DNA of 64,000 bases from an uncultured Granulosicoccus sp. (lineage in GTDB: Bacteria > Pseudomonadota > Gammaproteobacteria > Granulosicoccales > Granulosicoccaceae), in assembly GCA_947492525.1 (NCBI GenBank), contig CANLNQ010000017.1, positions 62,001 to 126,000 of the forward strand. Reading direction: 5' to 3'. Position 1 is the stretch's first letter. Each line of letters opens with the position of its first letter. The translations under genes were made by a program, and so were the position numbers. Positions 26,219-34,927 of this stretch are shown piece after piece. The notes under the pieces were generated by a model, which was not told the origin of the DNA, ran no database searches, and worked only from the letters and a program-made list of their open reading frames with translations.

Positions 26219-27211
26219 ATGGCGCTTGCCATCACAGCTTGCAGCGACTCGGACTCCGGCACGCCACAGGACGACGACTTTCCGATCATCTCTGCGGGCA
26301 ACGCAGAAACCCTGTTGCGAGAGATCATTGCCATCGCCAACAACGACGCCCTCGATGCCGCTTCCACCCGCGTTGATACGGTATTCAGCACCGTAGAGGC
26401 CCTGGTTGACCAGGCCATTACCGCAGGTGTTGCCAGCGGCAACGGGCTGACTTTCCTGTCCAGTGTCGCTGTCAACGAGGGAGGCGAGAACGTCGAGTAC
26501 ACCTTCTCCTGCGACAGCGGCGGCACACTGCTCGTGCAGGCCTACAATGATGAGACGGTAGGCGGGCCTCACATCGATGAGATGCGTGCTACCGGTGCCT
26601 GCTCCATCGATGATGCGGCCTATGAAGGCTTCGCGTACAAATCAGTGAGCTTCGTTCGCAGCGCCGAACTGGCAAGCTTCGAAGACTTCTCGGTCTCCCG
26701 GGCCGATGGCGATTCCATGGTGCTCAATGGCGAGTTCTACGATAGCAGTTCGGAGAACCGTGGGCCCGCCGTCTTGATCAGCTGGACCGACGCCAGCCTG
26801 GTTCAGGTGGAGGCAGGTGAAACGACCAGCATCACCGACTATGACTCACGGCGCTACAGCCTTGTTCAGAGTGACATTCCCGACGTGGATGAACCCGGTG
26901 CGACTGCCTCGGCAAGCTTCACTGTCGCGGCCCCCTGGACTGCGGGCGAGCCTCTGGGTGTCACGCTCGACCTGTCTTATGTAGACTCAGAAGACTCGGT
27001 GGCCAATGAGGCCGGTATCTACCCTGCCCAGTGGCAGAGCGGCACCTTGCGAGTGACGGCGGCCGATGGTTCCGGCATGACCCTGTCGCCGGAAACCGAC
27101 GATGCAGCGACCTTCCTGGTCGAGATAGACGGGGCCACGGACGCTCCGATGATCTTCAACTGGGCAGACGGCTTTCAAGTGCTGTGCGCGCCCGATTTCG
27201 ACTGTCGTTGA
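26219..27211 (+). CDS. Putative lipoprotein of unknown function
   Basis: 330 aa from the only in-frame ATG. Seen: a lipobox-like ITACSDSDSG right after a hydrophobic stretch, then an acidic mature part with beta-rich segments and paired cysteines (FSCDSGG, TGACSID), ending APDFDCR. From ATG 26219 the signal would be only eight residues and uncharged. Reading the same frame further left to the stop at 26150 gives RINTFTTTYRPCIIAAA before the ATG, a normal charged-plus-hydrophobic signal, so the real start may be ATT 26165 or ATA 26171 behind AAAAGGA. No family was recognised. Confidence 0.7.
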   Translation: MALAITACSDSDSGTPQDDDFPIISAGNAETLLREIIAIANNDALDAASTRVDTVFSTVEALVDQAITAGVASGNGLTFLSSVAVNEGGENVEYTFSCDSGGTLLVQAYNDETVGGPHIDEMRATGACSIDDAAYEGFAYKSVSFVRSAELASFEDFSVSRADGDSMVLNGEFYDSSSENRGPAVLISWTDASLVQVEAGETTSITDYDSRRYSLVQSDIPDVDEPGATASASFTVAAPWTAGEPLGVTLDLSYVDSEDSVANEAGIYPAQWQSGTLRVTAADGSGMTLSPETDDAATFLVEIDGATDAPMIFNWADGFQVLCAPDFDCR

Positions 27212-27232
27212 TCTTCAGTTCCCGGGCTGACC

Positions 27233-27258
27233 TCCCCCACCACCCACACGGTGGGGGA
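27233..27258 (+). terminator. Terminator-like hairpin
   Basis: Perfect 9-bp stem TCCCCCACC / GGTGGGGGA with an eight-base loop, 21 bases after the lipoprotein stop. No U-run follows. The rest of the 360-bp gap before the depolymerase gene has nothing recognisable. Confidence 0.6.
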
Positions 27259-27574
27259 TTCAGGGTTCTGCACTGACCCTATGGGCCATTGGAACCCTGC
27301 CATGTTACATCCGACTCTTGCTACTATTCGGTAACGGCCTGAAAGCGCTTGACTTACCGCAAGATTCTGGCGCTCGGGAAGCTGCCGATGGTTGGATTGC
27401 CCAAGGCTTTCGCTCATCAGGCCGCTAACAGCAAGGATAGACCGCGATTCCATCGTGAATCTTGCTGCAACAAGAACTGTCACAGATTCTGTGAACGCCT
27501 GCATTTGTCCTCAACGTTGACTTTTGCACGCTGCATACAAAGAATTGAGACAGCAAAACAGGCCGGAGCTTTGC

Positions 27575-28852
27575 ATGAAATATCACACCTACGAGATGGC
27601 ACGTGCGGCGTTGACGCCCATGCGCATGCAGAGCCGCTGGATGCGGCGAATGGCAGATTCTCCTTTCAATCCCTGGTCTGACAACTACGCCCAACGCTGG
27701 ATTTCGGCCTCGGCCACCATGTTCGAGAACATGACGCGGCACTACGGCAAGCCCGACTGGAATACTGACAGCACGAAGATTCACGGACTGGATGTCCCGG
27801 TCACCGAAGAGGTTGTTTTGCAGCGCACATGGTGCGATCTGCTGCATTTCGACCGAGACGAAACGGTGTGCGGAAAGCGTTACGACCCCAAGGTATTGCT
27901 GGTTGCGCCCATGTCGGGTCACTACGCTACCCTGCTTCGCGGCACCGTCAAGGCCATGCTGCCCGAACACAATCTGTATATCACCGACTGGCGCGATGCT
28001 CGGGAAGTCCCCGTGGCCCTGGGCTCGTTCAACCTGGACGACTTCGTCACCGAAATCATCGAATGCGTGCGCTGGCTGGGCAATGACGTTCACGTGATCG
28101 CTGTCTGCCAGCCCGCGGTGCCTGCCCTGGCCGCCACGGCCGTCATGGCAGCCATGGATGATGAATGCACACCGGCGTCGCTGACCCTGATGGGCGGCCC
28201 ACTGGATACCCGCCGCAACCCCACGGCGGTGAACGAGCTGGCGGAATCCAAGTCGCTTGACTGGTTCAAGAACAATGTCATCGAATTGGTACCCTGGCCC
28301 AACGCCGGCTGCATGCGCCGCGTGTATCCCGGCTTCATCCAGCTGTCCGGTTTCATGCAGATGAACCTGGATCGGCATATCGACGCGCACAGGAACGTCT
28401 TCAATGACCTGATCAAGGGTGACTGCGACAGCGTCGAGCAGCACAATCAGTTCTACGATGAATACCTGGCGGTCATGGACCTGTCGGCCGAATTCTATCT
28501 GGACACGATTGAACGCGTGTTTCAGGAGCACACGCTACCCAAGGGCGAGTTCACCTACAAGGGCGAGGTCATCGACCTCGGTGCCATCAAGAACACCGCC
28601 CTGATGACGGTAGAAGGCGAGCGCGACGATATCTGCGGCCTGGGCCAGACCGAAGCGGCTCAGGACATGTGCCCGAACATCCCCGACGATAGTCGCTGGC
28701 ACTATGTGCAGCCTGGTGTAGGCCACTACGGCGTTTTCAACGGCACCCGGTGGCGAACCGAAATCCAGCCGCGTATCCGGGAGATGATTCGCACGGTGCG
28801 CTTCCGCCGTCAGTCCAGCACCGACACCGACGCTGAGTCCGAGGCGGCCTGA
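27575..28852 (+). CDS. phaZ: Intracellular polyhydroxyalkanoate depolymerase
   Basis: Alpha/beta-hydrolase that mobilises stored poly(3-hydroxybutyrate) granules in the cytoplasm; 425 aa from ATG 27575 (CGGAG site). Seen: the cysteine lipase-box VCQPAVP with nucleophile Cys 178, an acidic residue in TVEGERDDICG (Asp 351/352) and His 384 in GVGHYGVF, matching the Cys-Asp-His triad known for the Ralstonia intracellular PhaZ. The oxyanion region APMSGHYATLLRGTV precedes the nucleophile. There is no signal peptide, consistent with an intracellular enzyme. No phasin or PHA synthase lies nearby. Confidence 0.92.
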   Translation: MKYHTYEMARAALTPMRMQSRWMRRMADSPFNPWSDNYAQRWISASATMFENMTRHYGKPDWNTDSTKIHGLDVPVTEEVVLQRTWCDLLHFDRDETVCGKRYDPKVLLVAPMSGHYATLLRGTVKAMLPEHNLYITDWRDAREVPVALGSFNLDDFVTEIIECVRWLGNDVHVIAVCQPAVPALAATAVMAAMDDECTPASLTLMGGPLDTRRNPTAVNELAESKSLDWFKNNVIELVPWPNAGCMRRVYPGFIQLSGFMQMNLDRHIDAHRNVFNDLIKGDCDSVEQHNQFYDEYLAVMDLSAEFYLDTIERVFQEHTLPKGEFTYKGEVIDLGAIKNTALMTVEGERDDICGLGQTEAAQDMCPNIPDDSRWHYVQPGVGHYGVFNGTRWRTEIQPRIREMIRTVRFRRQSSTDTDAESEAA

Positions 28853-29047
28853 TCAGCGCTGCGTAGCGCCATCGATGACAGGTAACTCAGCATTCGCGTC
28901 TGATGCCTGTCATTGTGCTGACCTTCCGCATACCTCCCTGTGTTCGACCGGCTTGTCACGCCTTCAGTCAGCTCGGTCATTACACCCCTGCCAGGCTTTC
29001 CACACGCCTGGCGACTCGCTCGATGAACGCTTTGTTGAAACAGTACA

Positions 29048-30166
29048 CTAGCTGTCCAGTGCAGTCATCGGGTCCTTGTACGCATGGCCCAGTGCATCTG
29101 CCACCTCCTTGTAGGTCACCTGCCCCTTGCAGACGTTGAGTCCGGCAAGCAGATGCCGATCATCCTTCAATGCCTGCTTGTATCCCTTGTCTGCAAGGGC
29201 GAGCATGTAAGGCAAGGTCACATTGTTCAGCGCGTAGGTCGACGTTCTTGGCACCCCGCCTGGCATGTTCGCGACGCAGTAATGCACCACATCATCCACG
29301 ATGTATGTCGGTTCTGCATGTGTGGTGGCGTGGGATGTCTCACTACACCCACCCTGATCAATGGCAACGTCCACGAACACGGCTCCCGGTTTCATGTTCT
29401 TGACCATGTCGCAGGTAATCAGCTTTGGCGCTGATGCGCCCGGAACCAGAACGGCGCCAATCACCAGGTCTGCGGTCAGCACATGATGTTCCAATGCGTC
29501 CGCCGTCGAGAAGACTGAATTGGTCGTTCTGCCGAATTGCTGCCAGTGCTTTTCCAGCATGTCGGGGTTGCGATCAAGAACCCATACATCGGCGCCCATG
29601 CCTACCGCTATGTGAGTTGCATGCGTACCGACCGTGCCTGCGCCGATGATCACCACTTTTGCGGGGTCGACACCAGGTACGCCACCCAACAGAACACCCA
29701 GCCCGCCATGCGGATGCTCCAGCGCGTAGGCTCCGGCCTGTACAGCCATTCGCCCGGCCACTTTCGACATGGGCGCCAGTAACGGCAAGCCACCCTGTGC
29801 GCCGGTGACCGTTTCATAGGCAATGCACACCGCACCACTGTCTACCAGGTCCCTGGTCTGTTCGGGGTCCGGAGCCAGATGCAGATAAGTGAAAAGCACC
29901 TGTCCTTCCCGCAGCATCTTTCGTTCGACAGCCTGCGGTTCCTTGACCTTCACGATCATGTCGCAGGCCTCGAACAGGCTCGCAGGCTCATCAACCACCC
30001 TGGCACCGGCGTTGCGATAATCCTCATCCGATCGGCCTATGCCCTCTCCACAATGGCTTTCAACCGATACCTCATGGCCATGATCAACCATTTCTCTGAC
30101 GCTTGTCGGCGTCATCCCGACCCTGTATTCGTGATTCTTGATCTCTTTGGGGACACCTATATGCAT
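29048..30166 (-). CDS. ald: Alanine dehydrogenase
   Basis: NAD-dependent interconversion of L-alanine with pyruvate and ammonium; cytoplasmic hexamer. 372 aa, the normal family length. Seen: N-terminal [17 protein letters not shown] (substrate-binding Arg), catalytic Lys in VKVKEPQ, catalytic His in [10 protein letters not shown], and the nucleotide fold [17 protein letters not shown] (residues about 168-184). The start ATG 30166 opens with MHIGVPKE as in other family members. A single gene with no adjacent Lrp-type regulator. Confidence 0.96.
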   Translation of the reverse strand: MHIGVPKEIKNHEYRVGMTPTSVREMVDHGHEVSVESHCGEGIGRSDEDYRNAGARVVDEPASLFEACDMIVKVKEPQAVERKMLREGQVLFTYLHLAPDPEQTRDLVDSGAVCIAYETVTGAQGGLPLLAPMSKVAGRMAVQAGAYALEHPHGGLGVLLGGVPGVDPAKVVIIGAGTVGTHATHIAVGMGADVWVLDRNPDMLEKHWQQFGRTTNSVFSTADALEHHVLTADLVIGAVLVPGASAPKLITCDMVKNMKPGAVFVDVAIDQGGCSETSHATTHAEPTYIVDDVVHYCVANMPGGVPRTSTYALNNVTLPYMLALADKGYKQALKDDRHLLAGLNVCKGQVTYKEVADALGHAYKDPMTALDS

Positions 30167-30543
30167 GGGAGTAACCTCACTGTCAGTGATTCATGTCAAT
30201 CAAGTTTTTCTGGTTCGCGCTCTCGTGAAAAACATACCGATGTATTCAGTGTAGTGCATCGAGCTGCATGGAAAGGTGTCGGATCCTGTCTTGCTGAGCA
30301 ATCTTCGGCATCCCCAGCGCAACGCGTTCCGCCGCCTTCCGCATGACCCCATACGCTTGCTTGCTCGACAGTGCGCCGAGGACCATGACTGTGACACACA
30401 GCACCATTGCCACGTGTAAGAGTTACCGTGCAAAGCTATCGCTGCATCCCCACGCCAATATAGGACCCTGAAACGTTCAATGGGTACAGATATTGCCCTG
30501 CCCCATTGTGGTGTCCGTCCAGTTAGATCCGTGGAGTATTTCG
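30167..30543. other. Intergenic, no gene recognised
   Basis: About 375 bp between the divergent ald gene and the small downstream protein. Short minus-strand open frames here have no ribosome site and no family resemblance. Confidence 0.35.
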
Positions 30544-30756
30544 ATGAAAGTCAGCATCATCAGTGGAGAATTCAAAGGCAGGGAAGCCTTCATCATCGGT
30601 CAGTCCTTCATTCGTGAAGCACGACTTTGCGGTGGGCCCGACAGCTGCCAATCCGTAACCGCCCGCATCGACGGCATGCTGTATCCGGTGGTACTGGACT
30701 TGAGCGAAATCGCCATGGATAGCCAATCATCGCCGATGATCATGATGGCCATGTGA
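30544..30756 (+). CDS. Small protein, KOW-like start
   Basis: 70 aa. GGAG lies seven bases before ATG 30544. The N-terminus VSIISGEFKGREAFIIGQ has the G-x-F-K-G-R-x-A spacing of a KOW strand-turn, as in ribosomal and NusG-like proteins; the rest is a short beta/alpha segment with two cysteines and ends SSPMIMMAM. No family is firmly recognised and it stands alone. Coding is likely from the ribosome site and composition, but not certain. Confidence 0.6.
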   Translation: MKVSIISGEFKGREAFIIGQSFIREARLCGGPDSCQSVTARIDGMLYPVVLDLSEIAMDSQSSPMIMMAM

Positions 30757-30912
30757 CAGGCAGTGGCAACGTCATCGGCAGTGGATTGCGTTGACGTTGC
30801 CTTGATGGACTCAATGCGCCAGCTTTCGCAAAAGCCGCACTGACAAGGTTGACGATCACGAGCAGGCTCGGCTCAGCCTTTTTACGCTAGCCAATGACAC
30901 TGCCTCCCTTCT

Positions 30913-31380
30913 TCAGAACGCCATATCGGCAGCATCGACACGCAAGAGTTCAGTCCCGGCAACGGCGCACACCACACCCTCGACACGAACCTCGAAATCC
31001 ACCTCGGCCTTGACGTTCGAGGCCAGAGAGACCTTCGCGACTATCCTGGCCACCGAGTTCAAGGGGATGGGTTGCAGTATTTCGTAACTGATCCTCTTGT
31101 TGACATAGAAGTAGTCGAGAGGTTCTACCAGTTCCCGCCCTTCCCTATCGTGCGCTTGGGCGGTTGCCGCCCAGGCCCCATGGCAGAAACAAATGGTAGT
31201 GATCAGCCCGTGATGATACTTGCCCGGGTGCGCAACATGCGCCTCCTGCGTCGGCCACTCACAGACATAGCCTTCCTCCGTCTTGAAGGTTTCTGCATGC
31301 AAGCCTGTCGCACTGCATCGGCCACATCCATAGCATTTCCAGCCAAAGCCACTCTGCAGAGAAAGCTTCTCTATCGACAT
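30913..31380 (-). CDS. PaaI-like hotdog-fold thioesterase family protein
   Basis: 155 aa. Seen: an N-terminal CYGCGRCSATGLHAETF motif typical of this hotdog branch, a central helix with HHGLITTICFCHGAWAATA, and a beta-sheet C-terminus (RISYEILQPIPLNSVARIVAKV). The fold hydrolyses acyl-CoA thioesters; here the usual catalytic Asp/Asn site is not certain. Two N-terminal CxxC-like cysteines could bind zinc. It lies 48 bp downstream of the DUF411 gene on the same strand and may be transcribed with it. Confidence 0.75.
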   Translation of the reverse strand: MSIEKLSLQSGFGWKCYGCGRCSATGLHAETFKTEEGYVCEWPTQEAHVAHPGKYHHGLITTICFCHGAWAATAQAHDREGRELVEPLDYFYVNKRISYEILQPIPLNSVARIVAKVSLASNVKAEVDFEVRVEGVVCAVAGTELLRVDAADMAF

Positions 31381-31428
31381 GGTGGGTTCCTCATCCCGAG
31401 TCCGTTCATGCTGCAGATTCCTGCTCGA

Positions 31429-31974
31429 TCAGTATGCCGACCAGACCCGAGTGCGACCGTTCTCATCGAAGGCGAGCACGTCATAATCCTTCGGGGTCAG
31501 ATTACCCATCCCCGGAGACATCATGGGCATACCGGGAGCCGTCAACCCGACAATGTCTGGACGTTCTGCAAGTAGCTTTCTGACATCGCTGGCGGGCACA
31601 TGCCCTTCAACGACATAACCATCCAGCACAGCGGTATGACAGGATTTCAGTTCAGGTGAAGTCAATCCATACTTCGCCTTGATTGAATCCACATCATCGG
31701 TCTCCACAGCGGTGACCGTAAACCCTTCCGTCTGCATGTAGTCAACCCACTCCGTGCAGCATCCGCAGCTCGGCGACTTGTACACCGTCATTGTCATCGC
31801 TGACACATCAGTGGGCACCTCTGCCGTTGGTTCCGATGTGGGCGAGACGGTTTGCGTGGCGTGCGCGATTGCTGGTGTATCGCTTGACGTAGAGCTCCCG
31901 CAGGCGCTCAATATGACCAGTGACATTCCCAGGACCGGTACCATCACTGTTCCCTTGATCGTGGACTTATTCAT
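31429..31974 (-). CDS. DUF411 lipoprotein, probable copper-binding
   Basis: 181 aa. Seen: signal with lipobox VILSAC (Cys 25), a low-complexity linker rich in Thr/Ser/Pro, then the DUF411 domain with VYKSPSCGCCTEWVDYM, CHTAVLDGYVVEGHVPA and APGMPMMSPGM. The CGCC motif and the methionine-rich loop are typical metal ligands; DUF411 proteins are usually found with copper-handling genes. It sits at the head of a same-strand group with two cytochromes c, a cytochrome c' and a Cys/His-rich exported protein, so periplasmic copper or redox handling is the likely role. Confidence 0.88.
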   Translation of the reverse strand: MNKSTIKGTVMVPVLGMSLVILSACGSSTSSDTPAIAHATQTVSPTSEPTAEVPTDVSAMTMTVYKSPSCGCCTEWVDYMQTEGFTVTAVETDDVDSIKAKYGLTSPELKSCHTAVLDGYVVEGHVPASDVRKLLAERPDIVGLTAPGMPMMSPGMGNLTPKDYDVLAFDENGRTRVWSAY

Positions 31975-32045
31975 TTTCGACTATCTCTTGAAGGTTATGT
32001 TGCAGGCCGATGGATGGAGAGGCCGCAACGGGCAAATTGATGCAT

Positions 32046-32609
32046 TCATTTGAAGAGCCTGTCGAGAGCAGAATCCGAGTCGTTCTCTATTCCCAGGCTC
32101 TCAAGCTGAGAGGCGTTTACTTCGTCTTGCCACTGTCGTTCCTGTTCCGGCCAACGTGACTTGATGAACGACAGCACCGCAATGATCTCCTGATCGCTCA
32201 GGATTCCCTCATAAACCGGCATCGCGCTTCGATAGTCCGGGTCGTTGATCACGCGTGCAACGCCATACTTGGTGATTTCAAACAGAAGATCATCCGCATG
32301 ATGCCAGGTATGACCCGTTTCATCGTGCGGTGGTGCGGGGAGCAAACCCGCCTCATCTCGCTGCCGCCAATCGGACTGGCCTTGAAGCTCTGCGCCGTGA
32401 CAGGCAGCGCAGTGTTGCTGATAGACCACCGCGCCTTCATCGACGACTGCCAGATTGTCGGACGTGAGCCGAGTGAGTATGCCGTCAGTTCCCTTGCTCG
32501 CCATGACGGGCAATGACGCTAACAACAAACTACAACATATAGCCTGATAAACGACGTAACGCAGTCGGAAAAAGACGTTCACACTCGTGACTCCATTGCA
32601 TACTGCCAT
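32046..32609 (-). CDS. Monohaem cytochrome c
   Basis: 187 aa exported c-type cytochrome. Seen: an N-terminal hydrophobic signal (YQAICCSLLLASLPVMA), one haem-binding site QQHCAACHGAELQGQ, and the Met axial-ligand region near SAMPVYEGILSDQEIIAVLSF. ATG 32609 shares one base with the stop of the upstream dihaem cytochrome gene (TAATG), so the two are coupled. The extra C-terminal 30 residues are charged. It probably hands electrons between the dihaem protein and a terminal acceptor. Confidence 0.9.
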   Translation of the reverse strand: MAVCNGVTSVNVFFRLRYVVYQAICCSLLLASLPVMASKGTDGILTRLTSDNLAVVDEGAVVYQQHCAACHGAELQGQSDWRQRDEAGLLPAPPHDETGHTWHHADDLLFEITKYGVARVINDPDYRSAMPVYEGILSDQEIIAVLSFIKSRWPEQERQWQDEVNASQLESLGIENDSDSALDRLFK

Positions 32610-33523
32610 TATTCAGTCCCTCCATTGAAAGACGATTTGAGATAAAGCGCCATGGCCTGACGATCAGCTGAGGACAGATGCGCCGTCCCCTGATCGATCA
32701 CCGCAGCCATATGCCCTCCGGTAAAATCTCCTTCAGGCGTCATACCGATTTCCAGAAAGAACATCAGATCCTCGATGGTCCACTCTCTCAAGGCGTCTGC
32801 CGTGATTGCCGGAACAGCAGCGCCTTCAGGCCCTCGCCTGTTGCCGGATAATCTCCGATCAGGTATCCCACCAAGCAGATTGCGCCTTGCATGGCATTCA
32901 GCGCAATGGGCTGGCCCTTCAACGAGGTACTCTCCCCGTTCGGAAAATCGACCAGATTGGTAGTCAACGGGTACAAAAAGTGTTTTCCAGAAGCTCAATC
33001 CAGCCCTGGCAAATCCTGGCAGTAGCAATGCGTGCTCGGGGGAGGCCCCTTGCACAGGGTCGGTCGATTGGAGCCAGACAAACAGATCGATAATGTCCTG
33101 TTGCTGCATGACAGCATATGCCGCATACGGGAAAGCCGGCCAGTAGTGTTTGCCGTCCGGTCGACGTCCGTTCAGCAGCGCTTTCGCAAGCATGTCCACT
33201 GTCCACAAACCGATCCCTGATTCCTTATCGCTGGTGATATTCGGAGAGACAAAAGTGCCAAACGGACTTTCCAGTTTCACACCACCGGCAAGCAAGGCAC
33301 CGCCATTTGCCTTATCGGTATGGCAACTGATACAACCCGATGCTCGCGCCACATTCTCGCCGCGTTCTGCATCTCCCGTGGAACGCGCCGCGCCTGACTC
33401 GCTGAACAGTGCAAATCGATTGTCTTCGATATCCTGGTTCCGCACTTGCACGTAGGCTACAGCCGACACACAGATGCCTACAGCACATAGCGCCAGGAGC
33501 GATATGAACCGACGAGCACGCAT
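32609..33523 (-). CDS. Dihaem cytochrome c
   Basis: 304 aa. Seen: an N-terminal helix (FISLLALCAVGICVSAVAYV) that may be an uncleaved anchor, two haem sites CISCH (residues about 63-67) and CAECH (about 210-214), each followed by a conserved loop with Met ligand (AFPYAAYAVMQQQDI; GMTPEGDFTGGHM). The layout matches the dihaem cytochrome subunits of membrane alcohol/sugar dehydrogenases, although no such dehydrogenase is adjacent. It is translationally coupled to the monohaem cytochrome and lies three bases after the cytochrome c' gene. Confidence 0.9.
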   Translation of the reverse strand: MRARRFISLLALCAVGICVSAVAYVQVRNQDIEDNRFALFSESGAARSTGDAERGENVARASGCISCHTDKANGGALLAGGVKLESPFGTFVSPNITSDKESGIGLWTVDMLAKALLNGRRPDGKHYWPAFPYAAYAVMQQQDIIDLFVWLQSTDPVQGASPEHALLLPGFARAGLSFWKTLFVPVDYQSGRFSERGEYLVEGPAHCAECHARRNLLGGIPDRRLSGNRRGPEGAAVPAITADALREWTIEDLMFFLEIGMTPEGDFTGGHMAAVIDQGTAHLSSADRQAMALYLKSSFNGGTE

Positions 33524-33526
33524 GTC

Positions 33527-34027
33527 CTAATCCTGTTTCAGTCGAAAGCGTTCGTGACATCCCGAGCAGCCTTTGGATGTGCGAAAGAACGCTGTGCGGA
33601 CCGCTCTGCTGTTCTCTTCATCGGATTGCTCGCCACTATCAAGTTTGCTGGCGATGTTGGCGAATACCCGGCTGTCTTCCGTGAAACGCGTGGCTATCGC
33701 AACAAAGTCATCCCATTCGGACCAGATCGCCGGTAGTGCCTCGGTCCTCGCCCCGGATCGACTCTCCTCTGTATCGGGAAACAATCCGGTAATCTGCTCG
33801 CCATGCATGACGAAAGCTGCAGCGGCCGTCTCGACGGCATCAGCATCGAACGCGGTCTTGCCTTTCAGCATGTCGCCAACAACCCTGGCATGATCGCCCA
33901 GAACGCCCATGGCGTCCATGCGTTCCTTCACGATGCCGCTGGCGCCGGTATGCGCTGTTGGCTGGCTGACGACGAGCATGACACCCAGGCCAAGCATCAC
34001 TGATCGCAGACGATAGTGTTTGAACAT
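33527..34027 (-). CDS. Cytochrome c'-type (c-556) protein
   Basis: 166 aa. Seen: signal peptide (RSVMLGLGVMLVVSQPTA), a four-helix-bundle body, and a single haem site at the far C-terminus (KGCSGCHERFRLKQD), the hallmark of cytochromes c' and c-556. The N-terminal helix begins IVKERMDAMGVLG, where Met can be the sixth haem ligand (c-556 type). First cytochrome gene of the minus-strand cluster. Proteins of this class bind NO or shuttle electrons; the role here is open. Confidence 0.9.
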   Translation of the reverse strand: MFKHYRLRSVMLGLGVMLVVSQPTAHTGASGIVKERMDAMGVLGDHARVVGDMLKGKTAFDADAVETAAAAFVMHGEQITGLFPDTEESRSGARTEALPAIWSEWDDFVAIATRFTEDSRVFANIASKLDSGEQSDEENSRAVRTAFFRTSKGCSGCHERFRLKQD

Positions 34028-34177
34028 GATTTATCCTCAGTTGAGATTCGTGCATGACTGACACCCCTGGGCGCATCACGCATTCGACACGCTGATATTG
34101 ACAGCGTGCACATAGAGGCTGATATACACACCACCTTTGCTACATCGCTATGGTGGACACCAGCCAGGCAATACGAA

Positions 34178-34675
34178 TCAACTGATAGGAGGGCGATACA
34201 AGGCTGGTAGAGTTACCTCGACGATGGCATCGACATCGTCATGCAAGGGAACTCGCATGAGCCCCCAATCCAGCGGCACCGTCACGTTGGTGAGAAAGGC
34301 GGTAGCGATAAGGCCACCGGCGGCACACGCCAGAGCACAGGCCGATGAGCAGGGAATTGCACCGTCACAAGGCATGAAATTCGTCATGGAAGATCGACAG
34401 TCTCCATGAGCCCCATGCCCACGATGATCCATATCATTCATGGCGAAGGCCATCTCATCCGATGCGTTTCGAAAGCCACGCTGAGCGTGAATCGGAGGAG
34501 TTGTCGGTACCATGGATTCAAGAGTGATCGGCGAAGATCCTGCCTGCATCCGGGATTGCTCATCGCAATGAGCGTGACCAGCCGCCAGGCTGACCGCAGC
34601 GATTCCTGTGCATAGCACGGCCAGTAGCGCTTGAAGCACCCTGATCCACTGCCTATGCCAGAATTTCGAGTTCAT
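34178..34675 (-). CDS. Cys/His-rich exported or membrane protein
   Basis: 165 aa, family not firmly recognised (DUF2946-like size and C-terminus LYRPPIS). Seen: an N-terminal signal/helix (VLQALLAVLCTGIAAVSLAAG), a His/Met/Cys-rich central region (NDMDHRGHGAHGDCRSSMTN), then a small hydrophobic helix with IPCSSACALACAAGGLIATA. The metal-ligand-rich middle suits copper binding and fits the DUF411 neighbourhood. It is 150 bp upstream of the cytochrome c' gene on the same strand. Confidence 0.65.
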   Translation of the reverse strand: MNSKFWHRQWIRVLQALLAVLCTGIAAVSLAAGHAHCDEQSRMQAGSSPITLESMVPTTPPIHAQRGFRNASDEMAFAMNDMDHRGHGAHGDCRSSMTNFMPCDGAIPCSSACALACAAGGLIATAFLTNVTVPLDWGLMRVPLHDDVDAIVEVTLPALYRPPIS

Positions 34676-34927
34676 TCAACGAGTCATTCAGCCTTGTTGT
34701 CGTTCAATACAGTCGACCATCATGCAAATTGGAAACCAGCCAACTTTCCAATCCTGTTATCGGCAGGCATTCTGCCAAAGTTCAATCAGCCAAGCAATTA
34801 GAGCAGAACGCGTCCCATTTGTCCCGCTTGCTCAATCCAGACAACCGTGCGTCTGTTTACTCCGGGAATTTACTGAACTGTCGAATCGTTTCCAACCTGA
34901 GTCACCGATCTCACACATCGCCTGATC

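Noticed and set aside
27425-28531. 368-aa minus-strand open frame opposite phaZ
   Set aside because: The plus-strand depolymerase has full catalytic motifs; the antisense frame has none.
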